A DNA stretch of 46,457 bases from NCBI GenBank assembly GCA_002457155.1, contig NTJS01000011.1:1-46457 (forward strand). The letters run 5' to 3'. The DNA is from Marine Group II euryarchaeote MED-G35. Lineage in GTDB: Archaea > Thermoplasmatota > Poseidoniia > Poseidoniales > Thalassarchaeaceae. Below are positions 9,030 through 17,202 of this stretch, piece by piece (the stretch's first letter is position 1; the number at the start of each line of letters is the position of its first letter). The notes below the pieces were generated by a model. The model made no database searches. It worked only from the letters and a program-made list of their open reading frames with translations, and had not been told where the DNA came from. Both the position numbers and the translations under genes were made by a program.

Positions 9030-9425
9030 CTAGACCCAATCGTCATTTGGGGCGGTCAGTTCGCTATCCGCCTCTCCTGTGTTCACTACGCCTCTCGGCT
9101 CTACCAGCATCACCTTGCACTCAGAGTCGGCACAGGGCTTGTGCCGCACTCCCTTCGGCACAATGTACATCTCGCCCTCGCCCAGTTCTACTGATCCGTC
9201 CTCGAACTCGATCCTCATGCTCCCCTCGATGACGATGAAGGCCTCGTCCGTATCATCATGCTCGTGCCAGACGAACTCGCCCTCTATCTTCACGAGCTTG
9301 AACTGGTAGTCGTTCATCTCGGCGATCACCTTGGGAGACCACTGGTCTGAGAAGCTGGAGAGCTTTTCCTCGAGGTTGATCTTGCCCATTTCCGCTCGTT
9401 TACCGGAGGGTGTCGGCGTATTCAA
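9030..9425 (-). CDS. Small cupin-domain protein
   Basis: Single-domain cupin of 131 residues. The first cupin motif is clear as [11 protein letters not shown] followed by a GSMRIEF strand. The second ends in P-K-G-V-R-H-K, giving the two His plus Glu plus His set expected to bind a metal. Small cupins include isomerases, dioxygenases and sugar-binding proteins, so no substrate is assigned. The start at 9425 is the longest ATG. A second in-frame ATG at 9389 (Met13, then GKINLEEK) is equally plausible. The gene converges on the membrane protein gene with only 3 nt between stops. Confidence 0.8.
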   Translation of the reverse strand: MNTPTPSGKRAEMGKINLEEKLSSFSDQWSPKVIAEMNDYQFKLVKIEGEFVWHEHDDTDEAFIVIEGSMRIEFEDGSVELGEGEMYIVPKGVRHKPCADSECKVMLVEPRGVVNTGEADSELTAPNDDWV

Positions 9426-9536
9426 CTGTCTTGTTCGCGTAACGTATTCAACCGCTTACAATTCCCACAATTCAATGCACAAGATTCCTCCGTTCATTAT
9501 TGGGGCTTTGGTTGTCATATCCTCGTAACTAGGGCG

Positions 9537-9546
9537 CAATTATTAG
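9537..9546 (+). promoter_or_regulatory. TATA-like box for the FabG-like SDR
   Basis: CAATTATTAG is centred ~26 nt before the ATG at 9568, consistent with a leaderless start. The 142-nt divergent spacer at 9426-9567 otherwise holds only a 17-codon hydrophobic frame (9476-9529), which I do not call a gene. Confidence 0.5.
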
Positions 9547-9567
9547 GGCGGACTAATCACAAGGAAC

Positions 9568-10332
9568 ATGGAAACAGGACTTGGGGGCAAGGTCGTGCTA
9601 GTCACAGGCGGCGCTGGAGGGATTGGCCGGGCAATATGCAGGAAGTTCGCTGAGGATGGAGCCAAGGTGGCAGTACATTTCCACACTTCATCCGAAGAGG
9701 CCGAGTCACTAGCCACGGAGATCGGCGGGATTGCAGTCCATGCTGATCTTAGGGTGCCCTCCCAAGCCGACGAGATGGTGGCCGAGATCGTCTCGCAGAT
9801 GGGGGGGATAGACGTTTGTGTGGCAAATTCCGGGTCATACCCCCCTGAGCCCAGGCCAATGTGGGAGATTGACGAAGAGAGGTGGAACTCAACGATCATG
9901 TCCAATCTGGGGGTAACTGCCAACACTTCTCGCTCATTCCTCTCCCATGCGTTGACCAGGGGATCGGGCTCCCTCGTCCTTGTTGGCTCAACTGCGGGAG
10001 TATACGGGGAGGCTGGCCACTCGGACTATGCTGCCGCCAAGGGGGCGATAACCACCGGGCTACTCCTGTCTCTGAAGAACGAGGTCTCCCGCTTGGGCTC
10101 AGTCAGGGTGAATGCCGTAGCGCCGGGCTGGACGCTCACCGAGAAGAAGGCCGAATCCGGTCTGGACGAGGGGGTGATTGAGAGGGCTAAGTCCACAATG
10201 GCACTCAAGAAGCTGGCTACTCCGAATGACGTGGCTATGGCCATCGTCTCCCTGTCTTCAGACGAGGTATCCGGGCACATCACCGGACAGGTCATCGAGG
10301 TCGCTGGTGGTATGGAAGGCAGACTGGTCTGA
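9568..10332 (+). CDS. Short-chain dehydrogenase/reductase, FabG-like
   Basis: Classical SDR of 254 residues, an NAD(P)-dependent oxidoreductase acting on carbonyl or hydroxyl groups in the cytoplasm. The cofactor motif is TGGAGGIG near the N-terminus, followed by C-V-A-N-S-G in place of the usual NNAG. The catalytic set is Ser (VGSTAG) and Y-A-A-A-K, and the C-terminal region V-A-P-G-W is typical of FabG proteins. Sequence alone cannot separate 3-oxoacyl reductase from other SDR activities. No fatty-acid genes are adjacent. It is probably expressed as a leaderless single gene. Confidence 0.88.
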   Translation: METGLGGKVVLVTGGAGGIGRAICRKFAEDGAKVAVHFHTSSEEAESLATEIGGIAVHADLRVPSQADEMVAEIVSQMGGIDVCVANSGSYPPEPRPMWEIDEERWNSTIMSNLGVTANTSRSFLSHALTRGSGSLVLVGSTAGVYGEAGHSDYAAAKGAITTGLLLSLKNEVSRLGSVRVNAVAPGWTLTEKKAESGLDEGVIERAKSTMALKKLATPNDVAMAIVSLSSDEVSGHITGQVIEVAGGMEGRLV

Positions 10333-10333
10333 A

Positions 10334-10450
10334 TTAGTCGGAACGTGATCTTAGCCACTTCCATATGTAGGCGGAGACCGCCAGTAGGGCTATCGCCCAG
10401 CCGGGAGTTAGTATCAGAATCGCCGCCGTGGCCGCAATCTCCTCTAGCAA
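10334..10450 (-). CDS. Possible 38-residue single-pass membrane protein
   Basis: Small frame from TTG at 10450, 4 nt after the stop of the SDR gene at 10455. It predicts a short acidic N-terminus (L-E-E-I), one membrane-length hydrophobic segment rich in Ala, Ile, Leu and Trp, and a basic end (K-W-L-R-S-R-S-D), which would place the C-terminus inside. Support comes only from the frame, its topology and tight spacing downstream of the SDR. The start codon is weak and no ribosome-binding site is obvious. It could be a chance frame. Confidence 0.35.
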   Translation of the reverse strand: MLEEIAATAAILILTPGWAIALLAVSAYIWKWLRSRSD

Positions 10451-10454
10451 GCGC

Positions 10455-11357
10455 TCACACCTCGCTGAGGAAACTGACTCCGGTGAGACTCTCGCTGACC
10501 TCCCAAAGCCTCCTCGCAGTCTCCTCGTTTCGAGCCTTCGCGTTTATCTCCGCCTTCCCAGTCCAGCCCCTCATCTCGATAAAACCAGTCGGCCCCCAGT
10601 ACGGGTACTCCAAGGCATCCTTCTCGGTTGCAGCGTAGAGCGTCGCCTCCGCGCCCCTCTTGGCCGGAATTGCCACGATAAGATTCAGGAATCTCCAGAA
10701 CAGTGAGTGCCTCTGTAGGTCAGTCGCAGAGTATCCGGGATGACTAGCTATCGCCGAGACCCCAGAACCGTTCCTCTCCAGCCTCCTGGCCAACTCGAGA
10801 GAGAATGTCAGGTTCGCAATCTTGCTCTGCGAGTAGAAACCCCATTTGTTGTACCTCTTCCTCTCTCCGTTTAGGTCGTCGAAGTCTATCACGCCCGGGT
10901 TGTGTGCGATGCTCGAGACAGTCACCACCCTGCTTCCCTCTGTCTTCTCCAAGATAGGCAATAGGTGACCAGTGAGGGCGAAGTGCCCCAGGTGATTGGT
11001 TCCGAACTGCATTTCGAAGCCGTCCTTGGTGAATGACTTGGGCGGAATCATCACTCCCGCGTTGTTTATCAGGATGTCCAATCGATCAGATTGCGAAACG
11101 AAGTCCTCCGAGAATGATCGCACGCTAGATAGGTCCGCCAGGTCAAGGACGGAGGTCGAAACCTCTGATCCGGGGAACTCTTCGAGGATACTGCGCATAG
11201 CGACCCCAGCCTTCTCTTGATTCCTGCACGCCATAATCACCTTTGCACCATTGGAAGCGAGAGCCCTCGCCATGTGGAATCCTATGCCCGTGTTGGATCC
11301 TGTTACTATGGTGACTTTCCCACTCTGGTCTCTCATCATGGCCTCGGACCACTTCAT
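10455..11357 (-). CDS. Short-chain dehydrogenase, retinol-dehydrogenase-like
   Basis: SDR of 300 residues, of the longer type that resembles retinol dehydrogenases and related light-dependent protochlorophyllide-reductase-like enzymes. Cofactor motif TGSNTGIG, NNAG (L-I-N-N-A-G-V-M), catalytic Ser in VSSIAH and Y-S-Q-S-K with the catalytic Tyr/Lys are all visible, as is the HPG segment in A-S-H-P-G-Y. The ATG at 11357 starts MKWSEAMMRDQ, and Met7 or Met8 are alternatives. It is read away from the RluA gene. The substrate is unknown, probably a hydrophobic alcohol or ketone by family analogy. Confidence 0.85.
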   Translation of the reverse strand: MKWSEAMMRDQSGKVTIVTGSNTGIGFHMARALASNGAKVIMACRNQEKAGVAMRSILEEFPGSEVSTSVLDLADLSSVRSFSEDFVSQSDRLDILINNAGVMIPPKSFTKDGFEMQFGTNHLGHFALTGHLLPILEKTEGSRVVTVSSIAHNPGVIDFDDLNGERKRYNKWGFYSQSKIANLTFSLELARRLERNGSGVSAIASHPGYSATDLQRHSLFWRFLNLIVAIPAKRGAEATLYAATEKDALEYPYWGPTGFIEMRGWTGKAEINAKARNEETARRLWEVSESLTGVSFLSEV

Positions 11358-11452
11358 GGGTCCGTCCCAAATCGCACGACTATTTCACAGATGGGTGTAA
11401 GTTGCCTCAGGCCTTCCGTCAAACTTGATGGGCCACTCCTTCTGCCCGGCTC

Positions 11453-12346
11453 ATGGCGAACCCCAGGATAGAATCGGATGAGAAGGCGCATCTGATAGAT
11501 GTCCTCTCCGCCTTGCATCCAACCGCCAAGAAGAACTCGCTCCGGAGGATGATCGATCACGGACGGGTCCTCGTAGATGGGAACAAGGCATCACGCGCAA
11601 AGGAGATGGTCCACAAGGGTTCCATCGTGGAGACACTTTCTCGTTCGGAGGGCGATGGTCCGGCAAGGAAGGAGGATGGAATCCCTGACCCAGAGGTTCT
11701 GTACGATGATTCCGAAATATTGGTCGTCAACAAACCCGCCGGACTTCTCTCGGTCGCCACCCCCAGGGGGGAGGCCGACACCATGTTCGACCGGGCGCTC
11801 CTCTGGTCTTCCAAGAACCACTCGACCCGTGTCCATCTCGTTCACCGTCTCGACAGGGAGACCTCGGGATGCCTGATCCTAGCAAAGTCCACAGGAGCCA
11901 AGGACATGCTGCAGCGGCAGTTCAAGGACCGCACTATCGAGAGGATATACCATGCCGTAGTGTTCGGCAAGCCGAGCTCTGAGTCCGGAGTTCAGAGGGC
12001 TCGAGTAAAGGAGACAAAGGACAAGCGAGTCCGCCTGATCCAAGAGGGGGAAAGAGGGGGAAAGGAGGCAATAACCAACTGGAGCATCGAGCAGACCGGC
12101 CCGATTCACACGCTGATAAGGATCAAGATCGACACAGGAAGGAGGGCACAGATTAGGCTCCATATGAGTGACATGGGATGCCCGGTATCAGGGGACACCC
12201 GTTATGGTCGTGGAAAGGCAAGCGTGAACCGACTCTGCTTGCATGCTTCTTCTCTGGGATTCGAGCACCCCAATGGCCGTAGGATGAGGGTTGAGAGCGA
12301 GATCCCACCCAAGCTTTTCTCCGAGCTAAAGAGGAAGTCACTGTGA
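11453..12346 (+). CDS. RluA-family RNA pseudouridine synthase
   Basis: Converts specific uridines in rRNA or tRNA to pseudouridine. An N-terminal S4-like RNA-binding segment (R-R-M-I-D-H-G-R-V-L-V-D-G) is followed by the catalytic domain with V-H-R-L-D-R-E-T-S-G, in which D134 is the expected nucleophile. The later segment G-R-R-A-Q-I-R-L-H is the conserved family motif that closes the active site. The length of 297 residues is normal. RluA-type enzymes are mostly bacterial and eukaryotic, so a bacterial origin is plausible. The target site cannot be named from the sequence. Confidence 0.9.
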   Translation: MANPRIESDEKAHLIDVLSALHPTAKKNSLRRMIDHGRVLVDGNKASRAKEMVHKGSIVETLSRSEGDGPARKEDGIPDPEVLYDDSEILVVNKPAGLLSVATPRGEADTMFDRALLWSSKNHSTRVHLVHRLDRETSGCLILAKSTGAKDMLQRQFKDRTIERIYHAVVFGKPSSESGVQRARVKETKDKRVRLIQEGERGGKEAITNWSIEQTGPIHTLIRIKIDTGRRAQIRLHMSDMGCPVSGDTRYGRGKASVNRLCLHASSLGFEHPNGRRMRVESEIPPKLFSELKRKSL

Positions 12347-12447
12347 TCAGAAGCCCCCTCGGCTCGTCCCAAATTCAGTTACTGAACCACAAAGTCGCCC
12401 ATTTCTTACTCTCCATACTAAATAGGGCGCGGAGGGCGCGGCCAATT

Positions 12448-12454
12448 AGAGGAG
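12448..12454 (+). promoter_or_regulatory. Shine-Dalgarno that fixes the helicase TTG start
   Basis: AGAGGAG lies 4 nt before the TTG at 12459. An ACTAAATAG stretch near 12417-12425 could be the TATA element of this leadered transcript. The rest of the 112-nt spacer after the RluA gene shows nothing else. Confidence 0.5.
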
Positions 12455-12458
12455 CAGA

Positions 12459-13961
12459 TTGGTTCGATTTTCAGACTTAGGGGTCGAGCCAGTTTTGGTC
12501 GATGTTTTGCGAGAAGAGGGCATAGTGGAGCCCTTCGAGGTCCAACGGGAGGCGATTCCCGATGCAATGCTCGGAAGGGACGTTTGCTGTAGGGCCCCGA
12601 CAGGATCGGGGAAGACGCTGGCCTTCGGGCTGCCACTGATCTCCCGGACCAAGGAGGCCAAGTCGAAGAGGCCGACCTCATTGATACTGACTCCAACTCG
12701 GGAGCTGGCGGAGCAGATCCGCAAGGTTCTGCAGCCTCTAGCCAGGACATCTGGGCTAGGTGTCCTCTCTGTTTATGGCGGGACCCCATACAAGGGGCAA
12801 CTCAGGAGTCTGAAACAGGGAGTCGAGGTTCTCGTGGCATGCCCAGGACGCTTGATCGACCTTCTTGACAGGAACGCGCTCCGCTTGGATGACGTCGGCA
12901 TCGTGGTCCTAGACGAGGCCGACAGGATGGCTGACATGGGATTCATGGAACCAGTCTGCTCGATACTAGACAAGTGCAGCCCAGACAGGCAGACGATACT
13001 CTTCAGCGCCACTCTAGACGACGATGTTGCTGAGATAGTCTCGGCATACCAGACTGACCCAGCTAGGATAGGGATAGGCCCAGAGGAGATTAGCATGGAC
13101 AGCATGCAGCACCTATTCTGGAAGGTCAACTCCAGGGGGAAGGCCGATCTCTCGGCCTACATCACCGAGAAGTGCGGACGCAGCATCATCTTCTGCCGAA
13201 CTAGGGCCGGAGTTAATCGCCTAGGGGACGAGATGAGCGAGATAGGGACTTCATTCACCACTCTACATGGGGGGATGAACCAGAAGCAGAGAGACAGGTC
13301 GATGCAGAAGTTCAGCGCCGGCCGATCCCGGGTTCTGATAGCTACGGACGTCGCTTCACGTGGAATAGACGTTACAGACGTCAACTGCGTAATCCACTTC
13401 GACCCACCGGACGACGGCAAGGCGTACAAGCACCGAAGCGGAAGAACAGCGAGGGCTGGTTCGACTGGCACCGTGGTCTCCCTTGTCCAGAGGTCCCAGA
13501 ACAGAAAGTACAAGAGGATCCAGCAAGATGTTGGAATCAAGTGCAGATTCACCGAGCCCGACGTCGATATCCTCGAGGAGAGGGAGTTCGTCATGGCACC
13601 CCCTGTGAAATTCAGGGGCGGCAGCAATTCAAGGGGGCCGAAGAACAACAAGAGGGCCCGAAGGTCTAGGAAGAGTAACCAATCCAGGTCCTCTAACCAA
13701 GGCGGTAACAGTAACGGCCGCCGAAACGGCCACCGAAACGGCCACCGAAACGGCCACCGAAACGGCCACCGAAACGGCCACCGAAACGGCCACCGAAACG
13801 CCAACAGTGACGGCAACAGTGACGGCAACAGTAACGGTAACAGTAACGGCCACCGAAACGGTCGTCGCAAGGGCAAGAACAATGGCAACTCTCCAGTCAA
13901 GTACAAGGACAAGCGCAAGGGAAGGAGAGGACCCCCAAAGAAGGCCCAACCCCGGTCATAG
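12459..13961 (+). CDS. DEAD-box RNA helicase with Gly-His-Arg-Asn repeat tail
   Basis: ATP-dependent RNA helicase of 500 residues. Motif I is A-P-T-G-S-G-K-T (residues 46-53), motif II is D152-E-A-D155, motif III is S183-A-T185 and motif VI starts at H325 (H-R-S-G-R-T-A-R-A-G). The two RecA domains end near residue 385. The C-terminal ~115 residues are basic and low complexity, including six exact G-H-R-N copies and N-S-D/N-S-N units, probably disordered and RNA-binding like the basic tails of RhlE/DeaD proteins. The start codon is TTG with a clear SD. Likely roles are ribosome assembly or RNA unwinding. Confidence 0.93.
   Translation: MVRFSDLGVEPVLVDVLREEGIVEPFEVQREAIPDAMLGRDVCCRAPTGSGKTLAFGLPLISRTKEAKSKRPTSLILTPTRELAEQIRKVLQPLARTSGLGVLSVYGGTPYKGQLRSLKQGVEVLVACPGRLIDLLDRNALRLDDVGIVVLDEADRMADMGFMEPVCSILDKCSPDRQTILFSATLDDDVAEIVSAYQTDPARIGIGPEEISMDSMQHLFWKVNSRGKADLSAYITEKCGRSIIFCRTRAGVNRLGDEMSEIGTSFTTLHGGMNQKQRDRSMQKFSAGRSRVLIATDVASRGIDVTDVNCVIHFDPPDDGKAYKHRSGRTARAGSTGTVVSLVQRSQNRKYKRIQQDVGIKCRFTEPDVDILEEREFVMAPPVKFRGGSNSRGPKNNKRARRSRKSNQSRSSNQGGNSNGRRNGHRNGHRNGHRNGHRNGHRNGHRNANSDGNSDGNSNGNSNGHRNGRRKGKNNGNSPVKYKDKRKGRRGPPKKAQPRS
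13716..13863 (+). repeat. 12-bp in-frame tandem repeat in the helicase tail
   Basis: Six identical copies of GGCCACCGAAAC run from 13728 to 13799. A diverged copy precedes them (13716-13727, Arg replacing His), and N-S-D/N-S-N-type 12-bp units plus one more exact copy follow. The unit keeps frame, so copy-number change would lengthen or shorten the tail without a frameshift. Confidence 0.9.
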
Positions 13962-14048
13962 TCAGCGATGATTCGACAGGTAGATGTCTGACGATCAATT
14001 CACATTCTAACCATCCTACCTTCATCGAGTAATCGGTTACTTGTAGGA

Positions 14049-15725
14049 GTGGCTCTCGCGAAGGCTGTGGCAAGGGAGCTAATCCGACTCGAAGAGGTAC
14101 ACAGGGCCTTCGGACCACTCACTGTACTCGAGGGGGTCAACCTCAGAATCGACGAGGGGGATCGAATCGGCGTCATCGGTCACAATGGCTCGGGCAAGAC
14201 CACCTTGCTTCGGACCATCAGCAACCAGGACCAGGACGTGGGCGACATCAATTTCGCACCTGCCCTGAGGCTCGCCTTCCTTACGCAGGTCCGTGACATA
14301 GACGACGAGGCGACCCTCGGTCAGGAGCTCAATCGCAGGGGGAGGCAGTTCCTCGAGCTTGAGGCGGAGATATCCGAGATCGAGCGGAGGATGGAGGAAC
14401 CCTCCTTCTACGACGGGGACTGGCAGCCCACCATGGATAGGTACCAGGAGCTGCAGAGCCTAATGGCACTCTCCGGAGGGAGCGACGTAGCAGGTCACGC
14501 TACTGAGATACTGAAGGCCCTGAACCTCGATCAGAGCTCCATGGAGGTCCCCCTTAACTCCCTCTCTGGGGGAGAGAGGGCAAAGGTCGCCCTAGCCAGG
14601 CAGCTCGTCGGGCTGGACCAGATCGACGTCTTCTTCCTCGACGAGCCCACGAACCACCTGGACTTCAACACCCTGGAGTGGTTGGAGAGGTTCCTCAACG
14701 GCTTCGAGGGGGCACTGATGATCGTTAGCCACGACCGCTACTTCCTAGACAGGGTCTGCAACAACATAGTGGAGATACAGGACGCCCACACCAAGGGATA
14801 TCCGGGAAACTACACCTCATACCTCAAGCAGAAGGAGATCTTCCTCCAGACTCTGAATGACAGGATAGAGAAGACGCAGAAGGAGATCAAGAGGTTGCAG
14901 GGAGCTATGCAGTCGATGAAGAGGTCGAATAAATTCGACAAGTCTGTTTCCCAGAAGCACTTCATGATCACTCGCGCCCAGAGGGAGCTGAAGTGGCTCA
15001 AGTCGATCAAGCCGAGGAAGCGACAGAGTCTGAAGTTCAACCTGCAGTCCGCAGAGAAGAGCAGCCTGGACGTCCTGGAGTTCCGGGATGCCAACCTGTC
15101 CTTCGAATCACTGACTAGGCCGATACTAGAGGATGTCGGGGTGAGTGTTAGGAGAGGTCAGAAGATCGGAGTCATAGGCCCGAACGGCGCTGGAAAGACG
15201 ACGCTGCTTCGACTCATCACTGGAGACCTGGGACTAGACTCCGGCGAGCTCGATATCAGCCCGGGGGTGCAAATCGGCTACTTTCACCAGGACCACAGGA
15301 CCCTCGACTTCGACCTAACGCCCACCGAGGAGGTCCGCAGGCTCAAGCCGAGGATGGACTACGGTGACCTCCGAGCCCTACTCGGTCAGTTCCAGTTCAC
15401 CAAGGAGATGGTATCCACGCCACTCAGCAAGCTCAGTGGTGGAGAGAGGGCCAGGATTGCCCTGCTCCGCCTCCTGCTGGAGGAGAACAACATGCTCCTC
15501 CTGGACGAGCCGACGAACCACCTCGACACGGATGCAAAGGAGGCTTTGGAGACGGCACTGGGCGAGTTCGACGGCGGGATAATCACAGTCAGTCACGACC
15601 GGTACTTCCTGGACAAGGTGTGCGATACAATCTGGGACCTGCAGGGGGACGGAAGCATCGTGGTCTGGCCGGGCAACTACTCCGAGTACAAGAGCCACTC
15701 CATCTCCAGCACGCGTAACCGCTAG
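14049..15725 (+). CDS. ABC-F family ATPase (translation-associated)
   Basis: Soluble protein of 558 residues with two ABC domains and no membrane segment, the ABC-F architecture of Uup/EttA-like ribosome-associated factors. Both Walker A motifs (GHNGSGKTT and GPNGAGKTT), both LSGGERA signatures and both LDEPTNHLD Walker B motifs are intact, so both sites should hydrolyse ATP. Between them is the charged helical P-site-tRNA-interaction-type linker with a Q-K-E-I-K-R-L-Q coiled coil. The start GTG at 14049 immediately follows an AGGAG run; an in-frame GTG at 14067 is an alternative. Its position after the helicase fits a role in translation. Confidence 0.93.
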   Translation: MALAKAVARELIRLEEVHRAFGPLTVLEGVNLRIDEGDRIGVIGHNGSGKTTLLRTISNQDQDVGDINFAPALRLAFLTQVRDIDDEATLGQELNRRGRQFLELEAEISEIERRMEEPSFYDGDWQPTMDRYQELQSLMALSGGSDVAGHATEILKALNLDQSSMEVPLNSLSGGERAKVALARQLVGLDQIDVFFLDEPTNHLDFNTLEWLERFLNGFEGALMIVSHDRYFLDRVCNNIVEIQDAHTKGYPGNYTSYLKQKEIFLQTLNDRIEKTQKEIKRLQGAMQSMKRSNKFDKSVSQKHFMITRAQRELKWLKSIKPRKRQSLKFNLQSAEKSSLDVLEFRDANLSFESLTRPILEDVGVSVRRGQKIGVIGPNGAGKTTLLRLITGDLGLDSGELDISPGVQIGYFHQDHRTLDFDLTPTEEVRRLKPRMDYGDLRALLGQFQFTKEMVSTPLSKLSGGERARIALLRLLLEENNMLLLDEPTNHLDTDAKEALETALGEFDGGIITVSHDRYFLDKVCDTIWDLQGDGSIVVWPGNYSEYKSHSISSTRNR

Positions 15726-15769
15726 TGCCCAGAGACTCCATTCAAGTAGAATGACCCAGAGGAGCAGGC

Positions 15770-16441
15770 ATGCTTCGACTGGTATACTTCCCATCCCCCG
15801 GCAGGGCGGAGGCGATACGCATCGCACTCTCGCTCTCTGGAGTCGATTGGGAGGACGTATCCATCGATGGTGCTAGCTTCCAGGCCATGAAGGAGGCCGG
15901 GCAGCTGCCATGGGGCATGGTCCCGGTCCTGCAGACCCCAGATGGGGCCATAGCGGAGTCATCCGCCATACTGCGGTACGCCGGACGCATGGCCGGTCTG
16001 GTCCCCGAGGACCCATACCAGTGTGCCAAGGCGGACGAGTTCATCGATGGCATGGAGCCATTGTCCAAGGCCCTAGACTCGACCTTCGGTATCCCGGACG
16101 TGGACGAGAGGATCAGGCTCAGGAAGGAGGTGTTCGGACCCCGTGGAAAGGGGTCCAGGAACCTCCTACTGCTCGAGAGGAAGGTGACCGAGTCGGAGAC
16201 CGGCTGGGCAGCGGGTACCGATGACATGAGCATAGCCGACCTGAAGCTGTTCACCGGCCTGTTCGGACTCTTCTCCGGGAACTACGATGGTATCGATGCC
16301 TCCGTTGTATCGGGCTACCCCGGTCTCATCGATTACCATGGCAAGGTGTCCACAGATCCTCGGATACTAGCGCACTATGCCGATGTTGGGGATGGCGACA
16401 TCCGTTGGACTTTCCTCCCTGGTGCCTTCGAGGTCCGGTGA
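15770..16441 (+). CDS. Glutathione S-transferase-like protein (sigma-class-like)
   Basis: Complete two-domain GST of 223 residues. The thioredoxin-like N-domain has the catalytic-type Tyr6 (LVYFPSPGRAE), cis-Pro52 in M-V-P-V-L and the glutathione-gamma-glutamyl contact pair E63-S64 in A-E-S-S-A-I. The helical C-domain carries the S-I-A-D-L-K-L-F N-capping box. The N-terminal pattern is closest by eye to eukaryotic sigma-class GSTs. GSTs are rare in archaea, which mostly lack glutathione, so the thiol substrate is open. The next gene overlaps by 4 nt (GTGA), indicating translational coupling to a small membrane protein. Confidence 0.85.
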   Translation: MLRLVYFPSPGRAEAIRIALSLSGVDWEDVSIDGASFQAMKEAGQLPWGMVPVLQTPDGAIAESSAILRYAGRMAGLVPEDPYQCAKADEFIDGMEPLSKALDSTFGIPDVDERIRLRKEVFGPRGKGSRNLLLLERKVTESETGWAAGTDDMSIADLKLFTGLFGLFSGNYDGIDASVVSGYPGLIDYHGKVSTDPRILAHYADVGDGDIRWTFLPGAFEVR

Positions 16442-16713
16442 CAAACGTGTTAGGGGCATTGCTAGACTTCGCCCATAGCGAGGCGGTCGCTTACATGGGG
16501 ATGGTCCTCATCCTGAGTGCGTTCTTCATGGAGACTCGTGACATCCTGCACAGCAAGGCAGCCCCCTACCTGGGTCTGATGGCTCTGGGATCGGGCCTGC
16601 TCGCCATACGCGCCTACCTGATCGACGAATGGGCATTCTTCATCCTGGAGGTCGCTTGGTTCGCGGCTGCGGCATTGGGCATGTGGTCGCTATGGTCTTC
16701 CCTAGGGGAATAG
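16438..16713 (+). CDS. Small three-helix membrane protein coupled to the GST
   Basis: Unrecognised 91-residue protein with three predicted membrane segments, roughly residues 18-32, 42-60 and 66-86. I start it at GTG 16438, which overlaps the TGA of the GST gene as GTGA, rather than at the longer upstream ATG (16405) inside the GST gene. The coupling suggests the two proteins are made together. A function in transport or membrane anchoring of the GST is possible but unsupported. Confidence 0.7.
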   Translation: MTNVLGALLDFAHSEAVAYMGMVLILSAFFMETRDILHSKAAPYLGLMALGSGLLAIRAYLIDEWAFFILEVAWFAAAALGMWSLWSSLGE

Positions 16714-16730
16714 AACAAACAGGCCCTATC

Positions 16731-17195
16731 CTATGATTCGTACTCGTTCCTCTCACTGGGGTCTTCGCTGAGGTACTGTACGAACTCGTACTCGTTACCA
16801 TCGTGGTCGAAGAAGTAGTATCGGTGCCTGTGAGGGTGGTCGATGTAGGTGGCCCCCTGCTCGTACCCTGCCTCCAGCAGGCGTTCGGCCAGTGCCGAGG
16901 CGTCGGTGACGACGAAGCCCATGTGGTTCATCCCGGGATGGACATACGGCCTGTGTGGCCCTCTCTCAGTGGCCCCGCGATCTTCCACGCATAGGTAGGA
17001 ATCCTCGGTACCGACGTGGACCCAGCGCTGCGCCTTCTCCCCGCCCCCCTCTCCTCTGATGCTGAACTCCGGCATCGCGGTCAGTAGGAATCGGACGGTC
17101 TCGTCGACGTCAGTGGAGTTGATGTTCAGGTGCTCGAGATAGGGCTTCATGGGAGTTGGGGGGCCAATTACGCTTATGTTGCCATCGGTAGTCAC
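16731..17195 (-). CDS. VOC/glyoxalase-fold protein
   Basis: Vicinal-oxygen-chelate fold protein of up to 154 residues. Two beta-alpha-beta-beta-beta halves are visible, one starting L-E-H-L-N-I-N and the other G-M-N-H-M-G-F-V-V, with a closing H-R-Y-Y-F-F-D-H-D-G-N-E-Y-E-F that gives the usual metal-binding His and Glu. Members include glyoxalase I, ring-cleaving dioxygenases and epimerases, and the substrate is not assignable. The GTG at 17195 lies 7 nt after the upstream membrane-protein gene. An ATG at 17150 (Met16, M-K-P-Y-L-E-H) also fits the fold start. Confidence 0.8.
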   Translation of the reverse strand: MTTDGNISVIGPPTPMKPYLEHLNINSTDVDETVRFLLTAMPEFSIRGEGGGEKAQRWVHVGTEDSYLCVEDRGATERGPHRPYVHPGMNHMGFVVTDASALAERLLEAGYEQGATYIDHPHRHRYYFFDHDGNEYEFVQYLSEDPSERNEYES

Positions 17196-17202
17196 TTCCG
17201 GG

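Noticed and set aside
9418-9450. Twice-occurring GTATTCAAC near the cupin start
   Set aside because: Only two short imperfectly placed copies. They may be TATA-like elements for two alternative starts, but there is too little to call.
13728-13799. Short regular repeats as a CRISPR array
   Set aside because: The 12-bp units are contiguous with no spacers and lie in frame inside a coding region.
13157-13918. A 253-codon antisense frame opposite the helicase
   Set aside because: Its low-complexity repeats are the reverse complement of the GHRN-coding repeat, and the helicase motifs on the plus strand are complete.
12347-14048. Other overlapping frames around the helicase and in the 87-nt spacer after it
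   Set aside because: They are shadows of the helicase or ABC-F genes, with no motif, start signal or sensible composition.
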